Source: Paraplanobispora takensis
Lineage (GTDB): Bacteria; Actinomycetota; Actinomycetes; Streptosporangiales; Streptosporangiaceae
Length of the DNA: 64,000 nt
Assembly (NCBI RefSeq): GCF_016863195.1
Contig: NZ_BOOK01000013.1
Location: forward strand, 112,032 to 176,031
Direction: 5' to 3'
Every line of letters begins with the position of its first letter. Within the stretch, counting starts at the first letter, position 1. A program made the position numbers and the translations under genes. Below, one piece after another: positions 38,891-46,915 of the stretch. The notes below the pieces were generated by a model. The model saw only the letters and a list, made by a program, of their open reading frames with translations. It was not told where the DNA came from and ran no database searches.

Positions 38891-39754
38891 TCACTCGGCC
38901 CGCGGCCCGATGGGCGGGCGTCCGGGCCGGCGCGGCGGCCCGTTCCCGTTCCCCGTGTCCGGCAGCCGCATCCGCTCCGCCAGCTCCCTGTCGGCGACGG
39001 GACGGCTGCCGACCGGCGGGATGTAGAGCGTGGACACGGTGGGCGCCTGACGCAGCGCCCGGGTCAGATCCGCCACGCGCACCCCCTTGCGGATCGGTTC
39101 GAGCAGCGGGTGGACGGCCGAGACCAGCAGCGTGACCCAGTGATCGGGCGGGTAGAAGCGCAGCAGGTACTCCTGCACCCGGCCGACGTCGTCCACGCGG
39201 GGCACCCCGCCGCTGTTGAAGGCGTCCAGGACGATCGGCGCCTGGAGCAGCACGCAGGGCGCGTCGGTCTGGAGCGGACGCTCGCGCACGACGAGGTCGG
39301 TGGCCTCGTACACCTGCAGGCCGTCCAGCGCCGGGTCCAGGTTGAGGTCCACCAGCAGCGAGTCCAGGGAGGAGATCCCCGGCAGCACGGTCACCTTCAG
39401 GTCGAGCACCCGCGCCGCCCGCTGGATGAGGGTCGTCGGATAGCAGTACACCTTGGGGTGGCCGTAGGAGGCGAAGCAGACCGGCGGGCTCTCCAGCGCC
39501 GCGGTGACCACCTGGGCGGCCATCTGCCGGTAGATGAGCACCCGGTGGTTGCCCGGCCGGTACGCCGAGGACAGGTCGACCACCTCGGGGCACAGGGTGC
39601 GCAGGTGGTCCACGACGCCCAGCGCCATGTCGGTGACGAAGGTCTTGGCGCACCGGCGTACGGTCTCCTCGACCTCCCGGGTCATCTGGTGGATCCCCCG
39701 GATGCCGAGACCGACGACGGCGATGTCCCAGGGGAGCGGCGTGCAGTCCGTCAT
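38891..39754 (-). CDS. Borosin-type peptide backbone N-methyltransferase (tetrapyrrole methylase fold)
   Basis: 287 residues of the SAM-dependent tetrapyrrole-methylase superfamily. Key motifs are DIAVVGLGIRG (10-20), YGHP (97-100), LPGISSLDSLLVDLNLDP (124-141) and VYEATDLVVRERP. YGHP and LPGISS followed by a YEATD strand are typical of OphMA/SonM-like alpha-N-methyltransferases of borosin peptides. R71-x3-Y75-x-Q-M resembles the catalytic Arg/Tyr pair of OphMA (inference). It carries no fused core peptide, so it would be a split system. ATG 39754 shares a base with the precursor stop (TGATG) and has GGGAGG 6 bases upstream. Confidence 0.82.
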   Translation of the reverse strand: MTDCTPLPWDIAVVGLGIRGIHQMTREVEETVRRCAKTFVTDMALGVVDHLRTLCPEVVDLSSAYRPGNHRVLIYRQMAAQVVTAALESPPVCFASYGHPKVYCYPTTLIQRAARVLDLKVTVLPGISSLDSLLVDLNLDPALDGLQVYEATDLVVRERPLQTDAPCVLLQAPIVLDAFNSGGVPRVDDVGRVQEYLLRFYPPDHWVTLLVSAVHPLLEPIRKGVRVADLTRALRQAPTVSTLYIPPVGSRPVADRELAERMRLPDTGNGNGPPRRPGRPPIGPRAE

Positions 39755-40344
39755 CACAGCCTCCCCACGAGCCGGCCGACGGCCTCGGCGCGCTCGGCCG
39801 GGCTCCCGGCCGCGCGGATGTCGCGCACCGCGGTCACCACCTCCGGATCCCGGATGATGTCCTCGATCTCCTCCTCCTTCTCCCTCCTGAAGATGTTGAA
39901 GAAGTTGTGGTGACCGCTGATGTTGATGCCGATCCCCGGCGGGGGCGGCGGCGGTGGGGGCGGACCCGGCGGGACCGGGCCGATGCCGATGTGCACGGGC
40001 AGGCCGGGCGGCGGTCCCGGCGGCGGCGGTGGACCGGGTGGCGGCGGTGGTGGCGGCGGTGGCGGCGGGCCGGGTGGCGGCGGGGGATCGGGTGGCGGGG
40101 GTCCCGGCGGTGGCGGTGGCGGCGGGCCGGGCGGCGGTGGTCCCGGCGGTGGCGGCGGGGGGTCGTCCTCCAGGCGGTGCCCGGCCAGCCGGTCCCAGAG
40201 CCGTTCCCGGCCGGAGGTGAACACGGCCCGTTCGGCGTCCGTCAGCTCGAACGGAGCCAGCGCCCCGTCCGGGTCGGTGAGGATCGAGAGATAAAAGTCG
40301 TAGTCCGTTTGAACGCGGTCAAGAACGCGACGGAAGTCGTCCAC
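39754..40344 (-). CDS. Putative proline-rich RiPP precursor of a split borosin system
   Basis: 196 residues. Residues 1-60 are helical, with YDFYLSILTDPDGALAPFEL then TDAERAVFTSG, the look of the borosin-binding/LigA-like recognition domain of split precursors. Residues 62-136 are mostly proline in runs of 3-11 broken by single Gly or Asp, interrupted by GLPVHIGIGPVPPG. Then GIGINISGHHNFFNIF (137-152) and a charged helical tail. The Ile-Gly rich segments resemble borosin cores, but the C-terminal helix is unusual. GTG 40344 has AGAGGG 5 bases upstream; a TTG 20 codons earlier is unlikely. First gene of the operon. It could instead be a structural proline-rich protein. Confidence 0.6.
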   Translation of the reverse strand: MDDFRRVLDRVQTDYDFYLSILTDPDGALAPFELTDAERAVFTSGRERLWDRLAGHRLEDDPPPPPPGPPPPGPPPPPPPGPPPPDPPPPPGPPPPPPPPPPPGPPPPPGPPPGLPVHIGIGPVPPGPPPPPPPPPGIGINISGHHNFFNIFRREKEEEIEDIIRDPEVVTAVRDIRAAGSPAERAEAVGRLVGRL

Positions 40345-40559
40345 GATGGCCCTCTTCTCGACGGGCACCGTACTGCTGACGCATGGTGCCCGGCAGCGTC
40401 TCAAGCATCACCGCCATCCTTCCGCTCCCGACGATCGCGGCAGGGACCGCCACGTCAACGCGCCTTCAAAACTGGACATGGAACCGGCCCCCGCCCCGGC
40501 GGCCGCCGCCGGTGCACCCGGCCGGTCGCACACGGAATTGACGGGGAAGAGGATCACGG
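40345..40559. other. Divergent intergenic region between the RiPP-like and cobalamin operons
   Basis: Together with the riboswitch this forms a 367-base gap without a gene. It must contain the promoter for the minus-strand operon and the transcription start of the plus-strand cobalamin operon. No confident -35/-10 pair is visible on either strand. Confidence 0.5.
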
Positions 40560-40710
40560 GATACGGTCCGGGTGTTTTGTGGCGGTGCGAGGGAAATCCG
40601 GTGAGATTCCGGTGCGGTCGCGCCACTGTGACCGGCCCTACGTGCCGGGAGTCAGGTCACTCGGCCGCCACTACCTACGAGAGGGACGCGTAATCCCTGA
40701 AGGAGGTAGC
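40560..40710 (+). promoter_or_regulatory. Cobalamin riboswitch with Shine-Dalgarno-sequestering hairpin
   Basis: The B12-box elements are present in order: GGGAAATCCGGTGAGATTCC, GCGCCACTGTGACCGG and GGGAGTCAGGTCACTC. GTGGCGG (40579) pairs with CCGCCAC (40665) to close the aptamer. Downstream, CTACCT (40671) can pair with AGGTAG (40704) and AGGGA (40682) with TCCCT (40694), burying the AAGGAGG ribosome-binding site of cbtB. This fits translational shut-off when cobalamin binds. Exact ends are approximate. Confidence 0.9.
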
Positions 40711-40711
40711 C

Positions 40712-40909
40712 GTGAGCCAGATCTCGGCTCCGCACAGCCGCCCCGTTCCGTGGTCCTCGCTCACCGGCTGGATGCTGCTCGCCGTACCGGCGCTGCTGCT
40801 CCTGGCCTACCTGGTGACCTTCGACCAGGGCGCGATCTCCCAGGCCGGGAACTACCTGCACGAGCTCATGCACGACGGACGCCACCTCCTCGGCGTTCCG
40901 TGCCACTGA
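40712..40909 (+). CDS. cbtB: Cobalt transporter subunit CbtB
   Basis: 65-residue membrane protein with one helix (about 20-38) and a His/Cys-rich end, HELMHDGRHLLGVPCH, the metal-binding signature of CbtB. It works with CbtA in cobalt uptake for cobalamin. GTG 40712 is preceded by AAGGAGGTAGCC, the site that the riboswitch hairpin can hide. It is the first gene of the B12 operon. Confidence 0.93.
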   Translation: MSQISAPHSRPVPWSSLTGWMLLAVPALLLLAYLVTFDQGAISQAGNYLHELMHDGRHLLGVPCH

Positions 40910-40916
40910 GCCACAG

Positions 40917-41708
40917 GTGATCACCAAACTCTTCGTCCGGGGCATGCTCGCCGGGCTGCTCGCCGGCCTGCTCGCGGCCGTGTTCGCCTACGCCGTGGGC
41001 GAGCCGGACATCGAGCGGGCCATCGCGCTGGAGGAGGCGGCCGCGAGCTCCCCGGCGCAGGCCGCCGCGCACTCCGGGGAAGGGGCGGACGGCCACTCCC
41101 ACGATGAGGCGGCGGCCGGGGGTCACTCCCACGGCGAGGACGCCCTCGTCAGCCGGGACGGGCAGCGGTTCGGGCTGTTCCTCGCCCTGGCCCTGTACGG
41201 CCTGGCGGTCGGCGGCCTGTTCGCCCTCGCCTACGCGGCCGTGCGCGGCAGGGCCGGTCCCCGCTCCGAGCCGGCGCTCGCGGTGACCCTGGCGGCGGCC
41301 GCGTTCGTCGCCGTCGTCCTGGTGCCCTTCCTGAAGTACCCGGCCAACCCGCCGGCCGTCGGCGACCCCGAGACGATCAACGAGCGCACCGTCCTCTACC
41401 TCGTCGCCGTGGCCGTCGGGATCCTCTCCGTCGCCGCGGGCGCCGCCACCCACCGGTACGCCGCCGGCGCGGAGCCCCGGCTGCGCTGGCTGGCGGCGGG
41501 CGCGTGCACGCTCCTGCCCGTGATCGCGGCCTGGATCCTCCTGCCGGAGATCGGCGAGGTGCCCCCGGGCTTCCCCGCCGACCTGCTGTGGGACTTCCGG
41601 ATCGCCTCCCTCGGCACCCAGGCGGTGTTCTGGCTCGCCGTCGGCACCCTGTTCGCCTTCGCCGCGCGCGGGCGCGTCCCGGCCTCGCGCGTGCCCAGCC
41701 CGGCGTGA
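40917..41708 (+). CDS. cbtA: Cobalt transporter subunit CbtA
   Basis: Integral membrane protein of 263 residues with five to six helices, beginning LFVRGMLAGLLAGLLAAVFA as CbtA proteins do. A His-rich loop at about 58-78 (GHSHDEAAAGGHSHGED) probably collects metal outside the membrane. It follows cbtB by 7 bases, and its stop overlaps the next GTG. Cobalt specificity is inferred from family, riboswitch and neighbours. Confidence 0.92.
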   Translation: MITKLFVRGMLAGLLAGLLAAVFAYAVGEPDIERAIALEEAAASSPAQAAAHSGEGADGHSHDEAAAGGHSHGEDALVSRDGQRFGLFLALALYGLAVGGLFALAYAAVRGRAGPRSEPALAVTLAAAAFVAVVLVPFLKYPANPPAVGDPETINERTVLYLVAVAVGILSVAAGAATHRYAAGAEPRLRWLAAGACTLLPVIAAWILLPEIGEVPPGFPADLLWDFRIASLGTQAVFWLAVGTLFAFAARGRVPASRVPSPA

Positions 41709-42274
41709 GGCCCCCCTCGGGGGTCGCCCGCCTGCTGCTGGTCTGCCACGCCTCGACGCGGGCGACGGTCCGGGCCGCGTTCCCGGCCGACGAGCCCCTC
41801 GACGAGGCCGGCCTGCGCCGGGCCGCCCGCACCCGCGTGCCCGGCGGCGCGGTGACGGTCTGCGCGGCCGAACGGCGGTGCGTGCAGACCGCCGAGGCGC
41901 TCGGCCTGCGGATCGAGTCCGCTCCGGACCCGCTGCTGGCCGAGTACGACTACGGCCGCTGGCGCGGACTGACGCTCGGCGAGGTCGAGGCGGCCGAACC
42001 GGAGGCGCTGGCCGCCTGGCTCACCGACCCCGCCGCCGCGCCGCACGGAGGGGAGACGGTCGTCGGCCTGCTCGGCCGGGTCTCCGCGTGGCTGGCCACC
42101 AGGGGCCCGGGCAGGACCGTCGCGATCACCCACTCCTCGGTCATCCGCGCGGCGATCGTCCACGCCCTCGGCGCCCCCGCCCTGTCCTTCTGGCGCGTCG
42201 ACGTCGCGCCGCTGGCCCGCGTGACCCTCACCGGCCGCGGCGGGCGCTGGCGGCTCGGCTACCCGGGGCCATGA
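41705..42274 (+). CDS. Histidine phosphatase-family protein of the cobalamin operon
   Basis: 189 residues of the phosphoglycerate-mutase-like fold, the family of the alpha-ribazole phosphatase CobC. The usual RHG catalytic triplet reads CHA (LLLVCHAST), keeping the nucleophilic His but losing the Arg. The second catalytic His is in ITHSSVIRAAI and the acid region in EYDYGRWRGLTL. Location suggests a step in cobalamin nucleotide-loop assembly, but the altered motif leaves activity open. GTG 41705 overlaps the cbtA stop. The first unit of a 17-bp repeat array covers its own stop. Confidence 0.82.
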   Translation: MRPPSGVARLLLVCHASTRATVRAAFPADEPLDEAGLRRAARTRVPGGAVTVCAAERRCVQTAEALGLRIESAPDPLLAEYDYGRWRGLTLGEVEAAEPEALAAWLTDPAAAPHGGETVVGLLGRVSAWLATRGPGRTVAITHSSVIRAAIVHALGAPALSFWRVDVAPLARVTLTGRGGRWRLGYPGP

Positions 42275-42393
42275 ACTCACCCGACCGTGAACCTCGCCGG
42301 ACTGTGAATCCGGACTGTGAATCTCTCCAGGCCGTGAATCTCGCCGGACCATGAACCTCGCCGGACCATGAACCTCGCCGGACCATGAACCTC
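42271..42393 (+). repeat. 17-bp tandem repeats, each starting with ATGAA or GTGAA
   Basis: Units begin at 42271, 42287, 42304, 42317, 42334, 42351, 42368 and 42385; the consensus is (A/G)TGAACCTCGCCGGACC. Units 6 and 7 are identical, and unit 3 is 4 bases short. The first unit overlaps the phosphatase stop, and the last runs into the ribosome-binding site of the chelatase. Seventeen is not a multiple of 3, so the start-like codons cycle through all frames. Confidence 0.85.
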
Positions 42394-42408
42394 AAGGAGA
42401 ACCCGACG

Positions 42409-44763
42409 GTGCGCGACACCTCCACGGCGGCCCCGGTGACGGCGGCCGCCCCGGCGCGGGACGCGCGCTATCCCTTCACCGCGGTCGTGGGCCTCGACGA
42501 CCTCAAGCTCGCCCTGATCCTCAACGCGGTCTCCCCGCGCGCGGGCGGCGTGCTGGTCCGCGGCGAGAAGGGCACCGCCAAGTCCACGATCGTGCGGGCG
42601 CTGGCCGCGCTGCTGCCGCCGGTCGGGGTCGTGCGCGGCTGCCGGTTCTCCTGCGACCCGGCCGCGCCCGACCCCGGATGCCCGGACGGGCCGCACGAGG
42701 ACGGACCCCACGGGGACGGGCCGCACCGGACCGGGGCGGCGGCCGTTCGGCCCGCCCGGCTGGTCGAGCTGCCCGTGGGCGCCTCCGAGGACCGCCTGGC
42801 GGGTTCGCTCGACATCGAGCGCGCCCTGACCGAGGGCGTGAAGGCGTTCGAGCCCGGTCTCCTGGCCGCGGCCCACCGCGGCGTCCTGTACGTCGACGAG
42901 GTCAACCTGCTGCACGACCACCTCGTCGACCTGCTCCTGGACGCGGCCGCCCTGGGCACCTGCTACGTCGAGCGCGAGGGCGTCTCGGTGCGGCACGCCG
43001 CCCGGTTCATGCTGGTGGGCACCATGAACCCGGAGGAGGGGGAGCTGCGCCCGCAGCTGCTCGACCGCTTCGGGCTCACCGTGGAGGTCAGGGCCTCGCG
43101 GGACCCGGCCGAGCGGGCCGAGGTGGTACGGCGGCGCCTGGCCTTCGAGACGGACCCGGCCGCCTTCGCCGCGGACTGGGCGAGCGGGGAGGCGGAGCTG
43201 GCGACCCGGATCGCCGAGGCCCGCGCCCGGGTCGCCGAGGTGGTCCTGCCGGACTCCGCGCTGCGGCGCATCGCCACGGTCTGCGCCGGATTCGACGTGG
43301 ACGGCCTGCGCGCGGACCTGATCACCGCGAACGCGGCCATCGCCCACGCCGCCTGGCGGGGCCGTACCCGGGTCACCGCCGAGGACGTCCGCGAGGCCGC
43401 CAGACTCGCCCTGCCGCACCGCCGCCGCAGGGACCCCTTCGACGCCCCCGGCCTGGACGAGTCCCGGCTCGACGACCTGCTGGCCCAGGTCCCCGACGAC
43501 CCCGAGGACGACGACCCCGGCCCCGGCACCCCGGGCCCGGACGGCCCCTCCCCGGACGGAGACGGCCCCGGCTCCGAAGGCCACCTGCCGGACGGTCCCG
43601 GCCGGAACGGGGCCCGCGCCGACGAGTCCGGCCGAAACGGCACCCGGCCCGACGGCTCCGGCCGGGACGATGCCCGGGGTGACGGGTCCGGCGAAGCCGG
43701 CGCCCGGCCGGACGCGCACTCGCCGGACGGAGACGGCTCGCGCGAGGAGGGCCGGTGGCGTACCCGGCCGGACGGGAGCGGTGCGCGGGAAGAGGACTGG
43801 TGGCGTGACCGGCCCGAGGAGTCCGGAGGGGACGGCGTCCGGCCGGACGGGTGCCCGCCGGGCGGAGACGGTGTCCGCCGGGGGGGCGGGCGCGTCCGTC
43901 CCGGCGGGGCGGCGGGTGAGGGACTCGACGGCGGGTCCCCGGCGGGCGAGGGGCGGGTCTCCGGCGCCGACGTCGAGGCGTCCCGCCGGACCCGGTTGTT
44001 CACCGTGCCGGGGATCGGCGCCGGGGCCCCCGGCCGCAGGTCCCGGGCCCGGACCCCGCTCGGCCGTACCACCGGCGCCCGCGTCCCCCAGGGCCGTCCC
44101 GGCTCGGTCCACCTCACCGCGACCGTCCTGGCCGCCGCGCCGTACCAGCGGGAACGCGGCAGGAACGGGCCGGGCCTGCTGCTGAACCGCGGCGACCTGC
44201 GCGAGGCCGTACGGGAGGGACGCGAGGGCAACCTGGTGCTCTTCGTCGTGGACGCCAGCGGCTCGATGGCCGCCCGGCAGCGCATGCGCGCCGTCAAGGC
44301 GGCCGTGCTCAGCCTCCTGCTCGACGCCTACCAGCGCCGCGACAAGGTCGGCCTCATCACCTTCCGGGGCGCCCGCGCCGACCTCGTCCTGCCGCCGACC
44401 TCCTCGGTCGAGGCCGGCGCCGCCAGGCTGCGCGAGCTGCCCACCGGCGGGCGCACCCCGCTGGCCGCCGGGCTCCTGCGCGCCGCCGACGTGCTCCGCG
44501 TGGAACGCCTGCGCGACCCGGTCCGGCGGCCGCTGCTGGTCGTGGTCACCGACGGCCGGGCCACCTCCGGCACCGTCGGGGAGGCCCACCGCGCGGCCGG
44601 GCTGCTGGCCGGGGTGACGAGCGTGGTGGTCGACTGCGAGGGCGGGCACGTCCGCCTCGGCCTGGCCCGCTCCCTGGCCCGCCGGATGGGCGCCGAGACC
44701 GTGCGCCTCGACGACCTCACCGATCTCGCCGGGATGATCCGCGAACGGCGGACCGCCGCGTGA
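42409..44763 (+). CDS. ChlI-ChlD fusion chelatase subunit, probable cobaltochelatase
   Basis: AAA ATPase joined to a VWA domain, 784 residues. The ChlI part has [19 protein letters not shown], Walker [10 protein letters not shown], Walker [15 protein letters not shown] and [20 protein letters not shown] 180-residue linker rich in Gly, Asp, Pro and Arg follows. The VWA end has the MIDAS motif [14 protein letters not shown]. With the large subunit (CobN, not in the window) it would insert cobalt into the corrin ring. GTG 42409 is 8 bases after AAGGAGA; ATG 42385, in the last repeat, would place that site inside the gene and is less likely. Confidence 0.88.
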   Translation: MRDTSTAAPVTAAAPARDARYPFTAVVGLDDLKLALILNAVSPRAGGVLVRGEKGTAKSTIVRALAALLPPVGVVRGCRFSCDPAAPDPGCPDGPHEDGPHGDGPHRTGAAAVRPARLVELPVGASEDRLAGSLDIERALTEGVKAFEPGLLAAAHRGVLYVDEVNLLHDHLVDLLLDAAALGTCYVEREGVSVRHAARFMLVGTMNPEEGELRPQLLDRFGLTVEVRASRDPAERAEVVRRRLAFETDPAAFAADWASGEAELATRIAEARARVAEVVLPDSALRRIATVCAGFDVDGLRADLITANAAIAHAAWRGRTRVTAEDVREAARLALPHRRRRDPFDAPGLDESRLDDLLAQVPDDPEDDDPGPGTPGPDGPSPDGDGPGSEGHLPDGPGRNGARADESGRNGTRPDGSGRDDARGDGSGEAGARPDAHSPDGDGSREEGRWRTRPDGSGAREEDWWRDRPEESGGDGVRPDGCPPGGDGVRRGGGRVRPGGAAGEGLDGGSPAGEGRVSGADVEASRRTRLFTVPGIGAGAPGRRSRARTPLGRTTGARVPQGRPGSVHLTATVLAAAPYQRERGRNGPGLLLNRGDLREAVREGREGNLVLFVVDASGSMAARQRMRAVKAAVLSLLLDAYQRRDKVGLITFRGARADLVLPPTSSVEAGAARLRELPTGGRTPLAAGLLRAADVLRVERLRDPVRRPLLVVVTDGRATSGTVGEAHRAAGLLAGVTSVVVDCEGGHVRLGLARSLARRMGAETVRLDDLTDLAGMIRERRTAA

Positions 44764-44817
44764 GCACGTACCGAGCAGACACCGGCATGCGGTGAGCATG
44801 CGGAAGGGGGCATGAAC

Positions 44818-45420
44818 ATGCCGCAGGGGAAACCGGCCGTGGTGCCCGAGGACGGCCTGACCACCCGGCAGCGCCGTACCCGGCCGCTGCTGATGGTGCA
44901 CACCGGCCCCGGCAAGGGCAAGTCCACCGCGGCCTTCGGCCTGGCCATGCGCGCGTGGAACCAGGGCTGGCCCATCGGGGTGTTCCAGTTCGTCAAGTCC
45001 GCCAAGTGGCGGGTCGGCGAGGAACGGGCGCTGCGCGTCCTCGGCGAGTCGGGCCAGGGCGGGGCGGTGTCGTGGCACAAGATGGGGGAGGGCTGGTCCT
45101 GGATCCAGCGCCCCGGCAGCGAGGCCGACCACGCCGCCGACGCGCGCGAGGGCTGGGAGCAGATCAAGCGCGACCTGGCCGCCGAGACCTTCCGGCTGTA
45201 CGTGCTGGACGAGTTCACCTACCCGCTGAAGTGGGGCTGGATCGACGTCGAGGACGTGGTCGCCGCCCTCACGGCGCGCCCCGGCAACCAGCACGTCGTC
45301 ATCACCGGCCGCGACGCGCACCCGCGCCTGATCGAGGCCGCCGACCTCGTCACCGAGATGGGCAAGGTCAAGCACCCCATGGACGCCGGCCAGAAGGGTC
45401 AGAAGGGCATCGAGTGGTGA
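44818..45420 (+). CDS. cobO: Cob(I)yrinic acid a,c-diamide adenosyltransferase
   Basis: Transfers the adenosyl group of ATP to Co(I) corrinoids; 200 residues, standard CobO/BtuR length. It begins MPQGKPAVVPEDGLTTRQRR, and the P-loop-like MVHTGPGKGKSTAAFG binds ATP in reverse orientation. LYVLDEFTYPLKWGW and VITGRDAHPRLIEAADLVTE are family signatures. ATG 44818 is about 7 bases after GGAAGGGGG; ATG 44812 is too close to that site. Confidence 0.96.
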   Translation: MPQGKPAVVPEDGLTTRQRRTRPLLMVHTGPGKGKSTAAFGLAMRAWNQGWPIGVFQFVKSAKWRVGEERALRVLGESGQGGAVSWHKMGEGWSWIQRPGSEADHAADAREGWEQIKRDLAAETFRLYVLDEFTYPLKWGWIDVEDVVAALTARPGNQHVVITGRDAHPRLIEAADLVTEMGKVKHPMDAGQKGQKGIEW

Positions 45421-45466
45421 CCCCGTCCCGCCGTACGGCGGCGCCGGGTGCGGGAGAGGCGGGCGG

Positions 45467-46837
45467 ATGAGCGCCTCGGTGCCGAGGCTGGTGATCGCGG
45501 CTCCGGCTTCGGGGGCGGGTAAGACCACCGTCGCGACCGGGCTCATGGCCGCGCTGGCCGGGCGCGGGCTGGCGGTGTCCCCGCACAAGGTCGGGCCCGA
45601 CTACATCGACCCCGGCTACCACGCCCTGGCCACCGGCCGCCCGGGGCGCAACCTCGACCCGTGGCTGGTGGGGGAGGACCTCGTCGCTCCGCTGTTCCTG
45701 CACGGCGCGGCCGGGGCGGACATCGCCGTGGTCGAAGGCGTCATGGGTCTGTACGACGGCGCCGGCGCCGGCGAGTTCGCCTCAACCGCGCACGTGGCCC
45801 GGCTGTTGCAGGCCCCGGTCGTCCTGGTCGTCGACGCGGCCAGGCAGAGCCGCTCGGTGGCGGCCCTGGTCCACGGGTTCGCCTCCTACGACACCCGGCT
45901 CAGGTTCGGCGGGGTGATCCTCAACCGGGTCGGCTCCGAACGCCACGAGGATCTCCTGCGCGAGGCCCTGGCCGAGAGCGGCGTCCCGGTCCTGGGCGCG
46001 ATCCGCCGCACCGACGCCGTCGCCACGCCCTCCCGTCATCTCGGCCTGGTGCCCGTCGCCGAGCGCCGCGCCCTGGCGCGGGAGACCATGAAGGCCGCCG
46101 AGGACCTCGTCGCCTCCTCCTGCGACCTGGAGGGGCTCCTGCGGCTCGCGCGCACGGCGCCGCCCCTGGCCGCCCGCCCGTGGACGCCCGACCCGCGGGA
46201 TCCCGGCGCCGCGGCCGGGCCCTCCGTCCCCGAGGGGACCAGGATCGCCGTGGCCGCCGGTCCCGCCTTCACCTTCGGTTACACCGAGCAGGCCGAACTG
46301 CTGAGCGCGGCCGGGGCCGAGGTCGTCACCTTCGACCCGCTCACCGACGAGGCCCTGCCCGAGGGGACCCGGGGGATCGTCATCGGGGGCGGGTTCCCCG
46401 AGGTGTACGCGACGGAGCTGTCCGCCAACGAGCCGCTGCGCAAAGAGGTCGCCGCGTTCGGGGGACCGATCTCGGCGGAGTGCGCCGGCCTGCTCTATCT
46501 CGCGCGGACGCTGGACGGCCGGCCGATGTGCGGGATCCTCGGCATCGAGGCCGGGATGACGGGCACGCTCACCCTGGGCTACCGCGACGCGGTGGCCGTA
46601 CGGGACTCGGTGCTCACCAGGGACGGCGAGCGCTACCGGGGGCACGAGTTCCACCGCACCGCCGTCCGGCCCGCGCCCGACCGGCCGCTGTTCCGCTGGC
46701 GTTCGGGCGCCGACGGGTTCGCCGAGGGCGGGGTCACCGCCTCCTACCTGCACCTGCACTGGGCGGGCAGCCCGCACCTGGCGGCCAGGTTCACCGCGGC
46801 CGCCGCCGGCGGGCCGGTCCACCGCGACCGCCGCTGA
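45467..46837 (+). CDS. cobB: Cobyrinic acid a,c-diamide synthase
   Basis: Glutamine-dependent amidase that amidates the a and c carboxylates of (hydrogeno)byrinic/cobyrinic acid; 456 residues. The N-terminal ATPase part has the P-loop APASGAGKTT and HKVGPDYIDPGYH. The glutamine amidotransferase half has GGGFPEVY, the catalytic Cys in ISAECAGLLYLA and the His in YLHLHWAG. It is the last recognised gene of the cobalamin operon, followed by a strong hairpin. Confidence 0.96.
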   Translation: MSASVPRLVIAAPASGAGKTTVATGLMAALAGRGLAVSPHKVGPDYIDPGYHALATGRPGRNLDPWLVGEDLVAPLFLHGAAGADIAVVEGVMGLYDGAGAGEFASTAHVARLLQAPVVLVVDAARQSRSVAALVHGFASYDTRLRFGGVILNRVGSERHEDLLREALAESGVPVLGAIRRTDAVATPSRHLGLVPVAERRALARETMKAAEDLVASSCDLEGLLRLARTAPPLAARPWTPDPRDPGAAAGPSVPEGTRIAVAAGPAFTFGYTEQAELLSAAGAEVVTFDPLTDEALPEGTRGIVIGGGFPEVYATELSANEPLRKEVAAFGGPISAECAGLLYLARTLDGRPMCGILGIEAGMTGTLTLGYRDAVAVRDSVLTRDGERYRGHEFHRTAVRPAPDRPLFRWRSGADGFAEGGVTASYLHLHWAGSPHLAARFTAAAAGGPVHRDRR

Positions 46838-46870
46838 CGGGCCGGTGTCCGCCGCGGCCCGCCACCGGCA

Positions 46871-46914
46871 GGCCCGGCCCATCGGCCCGCCCCGGCCGGC
46901 CGATGGGCCGGGCC
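46871..46914. terminator. Bidirectional terminator between cobB and the GGDEF/EAL gene
   Basis: GGCCCGGCCCATCGG and its exact complement, extended by two further pairs, form a 17-bp stem with a 10-nt loop. It lies between convergent genes. Confidence 0.7.
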
Positions 46915-46915
46915 G

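Noticed and set aside
39920..40294. Glycine-rich protein on the plus strand (PE_PGRS-like look)
   Set aside because: It is the complement of the polyproline segment of the putative precursor. No ribosome-binding site or conserved N-terminus is seen, and the minus-strand gene is coupled to its operon.
40345..40404. TTG start 20 codons upstream for the precursor gene
   Set aside because: GTG 40344 has AGAGGG 5 bases upstream and starts the helical domain; the upstream extension has no supporting signal.
42271..42393. Possible CRISPR array
   Set aside because: The 17-bp units are directly adjacent, with no unique spacers and no cas genes nearby.
42277..45588. 1103-codon open frame antisense to the chelatase and cobO
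   Set aside because: Both overlapped genes have complete catalytic motifs. The antisense product is repetitive and has no family features.
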